Both the position numbers and the translations under genes were made by a program. DNA of 64,000 nt from Aequorivita sublithincola DSM 14238. Lineage in GTDB: Bacteria > Bacteroidota > Bacteroidia > Flavobacteriales > Flavobacteriaceae. Shown one piece after another: positions 60,016 through 64,000 of the stretch. The notes below the pieces were generated by a model. It saw only the letters and a list, made by a program, of their open reading frames with translations. It did no database searches and was not told the DNA's origin. How positions within the stretch are numbered: position 1 is the first letter of the stretch; every line of letters starts with the position of its first letter. The stretch spans positions 1,329,001-1,393,000 of the forward strand of contig NC_018013.1 of the NCBI RefSeq assembly GCF_000265385.1, in the 5' to 3' direction.

Positions 60016-61098
60016 TCAATTTTTAATGAATTTCTTCGTAATATTTCCTTCGGAAGTTTCAATAGTTATAAAATACATCCCTGTTTTTAAGGATGAAACG
60101 TCTATTTCGTTTGAATTAAAATTTTCTTTAGAAAGAATTTGTCTTCCGTTGATATCAATTATAGAAATCGAGTCAAAATCATTATTGGCAGAATGAATAA
60201 TCAATTTATTTTGAGCGGGGTTTGGAAAAATCTTTAAATCTATCAAGCTGTTTTCAGGCGTAGCGAGTGGCTTTGCATTACTAAAACGAGAGATGAAGCC
60301 TGGAAAACTTTCATACTCAAAATAATCGATATTATTAGCTCCTTCATAGACTATGGAATTTAAAGCAATTCCAATTTGAAGTTCGTTCATAGCATAGTTC
60401 ACGGATCCAGGCGGGCAATTGCTTTCATCTTGCTGGTAGTTTCGCGATTGTAAAAGAAAATCAGAATAATCTCCATTTCCCAAAATAAAATCACCGCTAA
60501 TTGTTGCACAACCTTCAACTCCAGTATATGTAAAATCTGGATTTATTGTAATTTGAGGCGGATTTGAACCATCAAAAAAAATAGGATCGCCCAAATCTAC
60601 TTCCTGCATAAATAAATACCAAGTTTGAAACAAAAGCGGGTTTGGCTCAGGAGCGGGTTCTGTGCTGTAATACGCCCGTTTATTATTTGAGTCGCTTATT
60701 CTAAAATATTTATACCCGTTGTTTTCGTAATAATTATATGTAAACGTTTTAGAATCGAGATTTGTAGTAGTTAGGATACTATAAAAATAAAGATCTTCGT
60801 AATAGCAATTGGGCTCTACACAATCGTTTAGTGTGATCCCATAATTATTAAGCGTGAAGGAATTACCGCTAAAACTTGCCGCAGCATTAAGCACATTAGA
60901 AATACCGTTGGCTTCAGCAACATAATTTCCAGTAACTTCGTAGAATGTTAAGTTTGGACTTTCACCATTAGGCGTGTAATAGCTGTTACCAATGGATAAA
61001 GATTTTAAACGGAAAGTTTCGTTCAATATTCCGGCAGGCTGCGCGAATGAAGCCAATATTGAAAAACAGATGGTGAAAAGAAGTAAAAGTTTTTTCAT
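60016..61098 (-). CDS. Secreted protein with T9SS sorting domain
   Basis: 360 residues. Signal peptide KKLLLLFTICFSILASFAQ, a central lipocalin/META-like beta domain of about 240 residues with paired cysteines (NDCVEPNCYYEDLY), and a type A T9SS C-terminal domain (LKIFPNPAQNKLIIHS, then ISIIDINGRQILSKE and LKTGMYFITIETSEGN, ending KKFIKN). It is exported through the type IX system. The passenger domain's activity is unknown. Confidence 0.88.
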   Translation of the reverse strand: MKKLLLLFTICFSILASFAQPAGILNETFRLKSLSIGNSYYTPNGESPNLTFYEVTGNYVAEANGISNVLNAAASFSGNSFTLNNYGITLNDCVEPNCYYEDLYFYSILTTTNLDSKTFTYNYYENNGYKYFRISDSNNKRAYYSTEPAPEPNPLLFQTWYLFMQEVDLGDPIFFDGSNPPQITINPDFTYTGVEGCATISGDFILGNGDYSDFLLQSRNYQQDESNCPPGSVNYAMNELQIGIALNSIVYEGANNIDYFEYESFPGFISRFSNAKPLATPENSLIDLKIFPNPAQNKLIIHSANNDFDSISIIDINGRQILSKENFNSNEIDVSSLKTGMYFITIETSEGNITKKFIKN

Positions 61099-61138
61099 AA
61101 CTGAAAGATTAGCAATTAAATGTACTAAAAATTCAGCT

Positions 61139-62479
61139 TTAATCTTTAATTGTTTTCCGAATTTCCCGATTCAGAAAATAACCAGTAACAATGGTAGAAA
61201 GTATATCTGCTGCTGGAAAGGAAATCCAAACACCCAACTCGCCAAAGTAATGTGGAAGTATAAAAATTAAAGGAATAAAGAAAAATCCTTGACGTGTTAG
61301 TGTGAGAAGCAAAGCGGGAACTGCCTTTCCAATTGCCTGAAAATATGCCGAACCAATAAGTTGGATAGCAATTACGGGCGTTGCAGCAAAAACCCAACGC
61401 ATATAGTGCGGTGTTTCTGAAAGAATATCAGGATCACTTGTAAATACCGAAACTATGGCTTCTGGGAAAATCATTATCACAGCGAAAATTAAAAGTCCCA
61501 AACCACCAGCATATAAAATGGCTTTGTTGATGCTTTCCCGAACTCGCGGAAATTTATGCGCACCATAATTGTAACCTGCAATTGGTAAAAATCCTTGCGT
61601 TACGCCCAAAACAGGGAAAAGGGCAAACATCAACATACGCCCAATAATTCCATAAGCCGCCACGGCAGAAACTCCGCCAAGATTAAAGAGAATATTGTTC
61701 ATTAAAAGATACGTAACACTCACAACGGCTTGCCGTGAAAGTGTTACAAAACCGAGAGCAGACATTTCTTTCAAAATAGGCAAATCCAGCCCAAAATGCG
61801 GCCAACTGATTTTGAGTTCAGATTTATTGCTTAAGAAAAAATAAAGCACATAACCAAAACACAAACCATAAGAAATGGTCGTTGCCCAAGCTGCGCCAGC
61901 CATCCCCATATCCAAAAGATTGATGAGAATATAATCCAAAATAAGGTTTCCAACGGAAGGAATAATCATTGCAATCATCGCGAATTTAGGTTTTCCTTCA
62001 GCGCGGATTACGTTGTTACCCATCATACAAAGTGCTAAAAGAGGCACGCCATAAAGTACAATGCGATAGTAGATTTTTGCAGGTTCAAAAATTTCACCTT
62101 TACCACCAAAAGCGGGGATCAACTCATTTATATAAACCAAACCTAAAACTACCATTGCAGTACTGAGCAACAAAGTTAAAGTGATTTGATTTCCAAAGGT
62201 TTTAAGCGCTCGTTCTTTATTATTTGCTCCCAATGAACGTGAAATTATTGAAGAACCTCCAATCCCAATTGCCATTCCAAGTGCCGCAATAAAAAACGAA
62301 ACCGGTAACACAACGTTTATTGCTGCAATGGCGATGGAGCCAATCCAGTTTCCAACAAAAATAGTGTCTACAAGAATATTCAGAGACATTACCAAAATCC
62401 CGATGGAGGCTGGAACGGCTTGTTTAATCAGTAAACTCCCAATAGGCTCAGTACCTAGAGCGGCAGATTTATTGTTCAT
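61139..62479 (-). CDS. MATE family efflux transporter
   Basis: 446 residues with twelve predicted membrane helices in two MatE repeats (TEPIGSLLIKQAVPASIGIL; ALGFVTLSRQAVVSVTYLLM). It exports drugs or metabolites in exchange for Na+ or H+ at the inner membrane. It lies between the T9SS cargo gene and hemH. The substrate is unknown. Confidence 0.93.
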   Translation of the reverse strand: MNNKSAALGTEPIGSLLIKQAVPASIGILVMSLNILVDTIFVGNWIGSIAIAAINVVLPVSFFIAALGMAIGIGGSSIISRSLGANNKERALKTFGNQITLTLLLSTAMVVLGLVYINELIPAFGGKGEIFEPAKIYYRIVLYGVPLLALCMMGNNVIRAEGKPKFAMIAMIIPSVGNLILDYILINLLDMGMAGAAWATTISYGLCFGYVLYFFLSNKSELKISWPHFGLDLPILKEMSALGFVTLSRQAVVSVTYLLMNNILFNLGGVSAVAAYGIIGRMLMFALFPVLGVTQGFLPIAGYNYGAHKFPRVRESINKAILYAGGLGLLIFAVIMIFPEAIVSVFTSDPDILSETPHYMRWVFAATPVIAIQLIGSAYFQAIGKAVPALLLTLTRQGFFFIPLIFILPHYFGELGVWISFPAADILSTIVTGYFLNREIRKTIKD

Positions 62480-62572
62480 TAAAATTATTCTCTATTATTT
62501 ATTTAAAATCTTCTGAATTACTAAAACAATTAATCATTTAAAATAGAAATAATAATAGTCAATTAGTAATAA

Positions 62573-63613
62573 TTAAGCGATAGCGGTTTTTACATCAACA
62601 ATTCGCCATCGATCTATCCAACCTGTCACTACTTCGGCCCAATCATCGCGGTCGTTTAAGCAAGGAATAACGGTGAATTCCTTTCCGCCAGCTTCGTGGA
62701 AGATCTCTTGGCCCTCCATTGCTATTTCTTCCAAAGTTTCTAAGCAATCACTCACAAAGGCTGGGGTAACGATTGCAATTTTCTTGATGCCTTCTAGCCC
62801 CATTCGTTCTACAGTTCTATCTGTTGGCGGTTTTAACCAAGGGTCAAAACCTAAACGCGACTGAAAACTGGTAGAATACGTTCCAGGTTGTAGGTTTAAT
62901 TTTTTCGCAACTAAATCTGTGGTTTTTAGACATTGATGGCGATAACAAAATTCATGTGCTGGAGAATCCGTAATGCAGCAACTCCCGTCAATTTTGCAGT
63001 GACTTTTGGTTATATCGCTTTTACGAATATGCCTTTCGGGCACACCGTGATAACTGAACAAAAGATGTTCGTAATCTAGGTTTTCAATTTTTTCTGAAAT
63101 ACTTTTTGAAAGCACTTCGATATATTCTGGTTTGTTATAAAATGCCGGAAGAGACGTAATTTGAAGTTGTGGAAAAAATTCGTTTTTAAGTTCTTCAACC
63201 TTTACATCAATAGTTTCCGTAGTTGCCATCGCAAATTGCGGATAAAGCGGAATAGTAAGAATTTCATCCACACCTTGATCCACTAATTCCTGCAAACCTT
63301 TTTTCAAAGTCATACTTCCGTAGCGCATTGCCAAAGCAACAGGAACGGTTGTTTTTTCTTGAATTTTTTTCTGAAGTCTTTCTGAAAGAACGATTAATGG
63401 CGAGCCTTCATCCCACCAGATTTTTTGATAGGCTTCACCAGATTTTTTTGGGCGTGTATTTAAAATTATGCCACGCACCAAAAAGGAACGAAACCAAAAA
63501 GGAACATCAATTACGCGAGGATCCATCAGGAATTCATCGAGATATTTTTTTACGTCTTTGGGATTTGTACTGTCTGGCGAACCGAGATTTACTAGGAGGA
63601 CTCCTTTTTTCAT
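62573..63613 (-). CDS. hemH: Ferrochelatase
   Basis: 346-residue enzyme that inserts Fe2+ into protoporphyrin IX. Family motifs: VNLGSPDSTNPKDVKKYLDE, ALAMRYGSMTLKKGLQELVD, the metal-ligand His region LLFSYHGVPERHIRKSD, and FQSRLGFDPWLKPPTDRTV with SDCLETLEEIAMEGQ. Between the YHGxP motif and FQSR lies a Cys-rich stretch (HCKIDGSCC, then FCYRHQC), which resembles the internal [2Fe-2S]-binding insert reported for some bacterial ferrochelatases. Cluster binding here is inference. It is followed by MATE and preceded by a HepT-like gene. Confidence 0.96.
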   Translation of the reverse strand: MKKGVLLVNLGSPDSTNPKDVKKYLDEFLMDPRVIDVPFWFRSFLVRGIILNTRPKKSGEAYQKIWWDEGSPLIVLSERLQKKIQEKTTVPVALAMRYGSMTLKKGLQELVDQGVDEILTIPLYPQFAMATTETIDVKVEELKNEFFPQLQITSLPAFYNKPEYIEVLSKSISEKIENLDYEHLLFSYHGVPERHIRKSDITKSHCKIDGSCCITDSPAHEFCYRHQCLKTTDLVAKKLNLQPGTYSTSFQSRLGFDPWLKPPTDRTVERMGLEGIKKIAIVTPAFVSDCLETLEEIAMEGQEIFHEAGGKEFTVIPCLNDRDDWAEVVTGWIDRWRIVDVKTAIA

Positions 63614-63628
63614 TAAAAATTAGATTTT

Positions 63629-63985
63629 TTATTTTTGTAAGTTTTCATTTAATAATGCTTCCACCTCGGTCTTTAATTTAGGCAAATGTGTAATCAAAAT
63701 TGACCAAATATTTTCGTCAGAAACGGAGTCATAAGAATGAATTATATAATTTCTCAAATCCACTATAGGACGGGCATCAGATATTTTTTTTGTAAAAGTA
63801 GGATCTTGATTCAAAATTCGATTTACCGCCTCCCCAATAATTTCAAGATTTCTTTCAACGGCTTTTTTACGCATTTCATTTTTTACATAGAGCGAAAAAT
63901 CTTTTGGTTCATCTTCAAAATAAGATTCGATACTTTTTATAGTTTCATAAATATCCAACAACCATTTTTCGATGCGTTTATCCAT
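63629..63985 (-). CDS. HepT-like HEPN-domain protein (DUF86)
   Basis: 118-residue helical HEPN protein. The catalytic-type motif Rx4HxY is present as RNYIIHSYD, with the preceding VERNLEIIGEAVNRIL helix typical of DUF86/HepT. In MntA-HepT toxin-antitoxin systems the HEPN protein is an RNase or a target of AMPylation by an adjacent MNT nucleotidyltransferase, usually encoded just upstream. A TAA seven bases before this ATG could be the end of such a gene, but only 15 bp remain in the window. Toxin activity is inferred from family membership. Confidence 0.88.
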   Translation of the reverse strand: MDKRIEKWLLDIYETIKSIESYFEDEPKDFSLYVKNEMRKKAVERNLEIIGEAVNRILNQDPTFTKKISDARPIVDLRNYIIHSYDSVSDENIWSILITHLPKLKTEVEALLNENLQK

Positions 63986-64000
63986 AGATTAACTGTTTGC

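Noticed and set aside
61146..61397. Same-strand alternative frame inside the MATE gene
   Set aside because: It lies wholly within the MATE frame and has aromatic/Cys-rich shadow composition.
1..64000. Prophage, integrase or genomic island
   Set aside because: No phage structural genes, integrase or conjugation genes are present. Apart from the RAYT and palindromes the content is ordinary chromosomal genes.

Overview
The window is about 64 kb of AT-rich chromosomal DNA from a member of the Bacteroidota, almost certainly family Flavobacteriaceae. The evidence is: two proteins with C-terminal type IX secretion (T9SS) sorting domains (31120-33051 and 60016-61098); many upstream regions with the Bacteroidetes -7 box TAnnTTTG; a class I ribonucleotide reductase whose ATP-cone sits on NrdB instead of NrdA; a short-chain type L-threonine dehydrogenase; a ClC/CBS channel; and several secreted peptidases of families M1, M13, S8, S9 and S15. 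The genus cannot be fixed from the sequence alone. Nearly everything looks like core genome. There is no prophage, no classical insertion sequence with inverted ends and no CRISPR array.

Layout. 1-7.2 kb (mostly minus): partial C-terminal processing protease, DUF4349 lipoprotein and rnpA, then a REP-associated transposase (RAYT) flanked by REP-like palindromes, then an M1/S8 peptidase pair and a metallo-beta-lactamase-fold hydrolase. 7.3-22.2 kb: cation/proton antiporter, small envelope proteins, lepA, dusB, a ferredoxin-reductase-like flavoprotein, a LolC/E-type permease with rbfA, an NAD(P)-binding protein followed by a 21-bp tandem repeat, an M13 peptidase, threonine dehydrogenase and an SdiA-regulated-domain protein. 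22.3-23.2 kb: tRNA-Arg(CCT) next to three 43-bp tandem copies of its own 3' end, each carrying a 16-bp palindrome, then a GIY-YIG protein and a tRNA-Arg remnant interrupted by a similar palindrome. 23.3-33 kb: nrdB-nrdA, topoisomerase IB, tRNA-Asn, an ECF sigma/TPR anti-sigma pair downstream of rseP, and a T9SS-exported M1 peptidase.

33-43 kb is a metal-handling region. It holds a SCO protein, feoA-feoB with two tandem small Cys-rich membrane proteins, an Nramp transporter fused to a universal-stress domain, and a DtxR/MntR-type regulator. Divergent from the regulator is a TonB-dependent receptor coupled to a secreted thioredoxin-like protein, and a candidate palindromic operator lies in the shared promoter region. 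43-46 kb carries a DjlA-like co-chaperone, a bacilliredoxin, an acyltransferase and an HD hydrolase. From 46 kb to the end every gene is on the minus strand: ClC channel, S9 peptidase, a cluster of tiny membrane proteins beside a TPR/AraC regulator, a radical SAM protein, TMEM175, an S15-type hydrolase, enoyl-CoA hydratase, an NtrY-like histidine kinase, hemJ, a T9SS cargo, a MATE transporter, hemH, and a HepT-like HEPN protein whose nucleotidyltransferase partner probably lies beyond the edge.

The most unusual material is non-coding. At least five families of short palindromic repeats are scattered through the intergenic DNA, and two of them have entered genes or tRNA sequences. Promoter calls rest on motif matches only, and product calls rest on motifs and family knowledge, because no search could be run.
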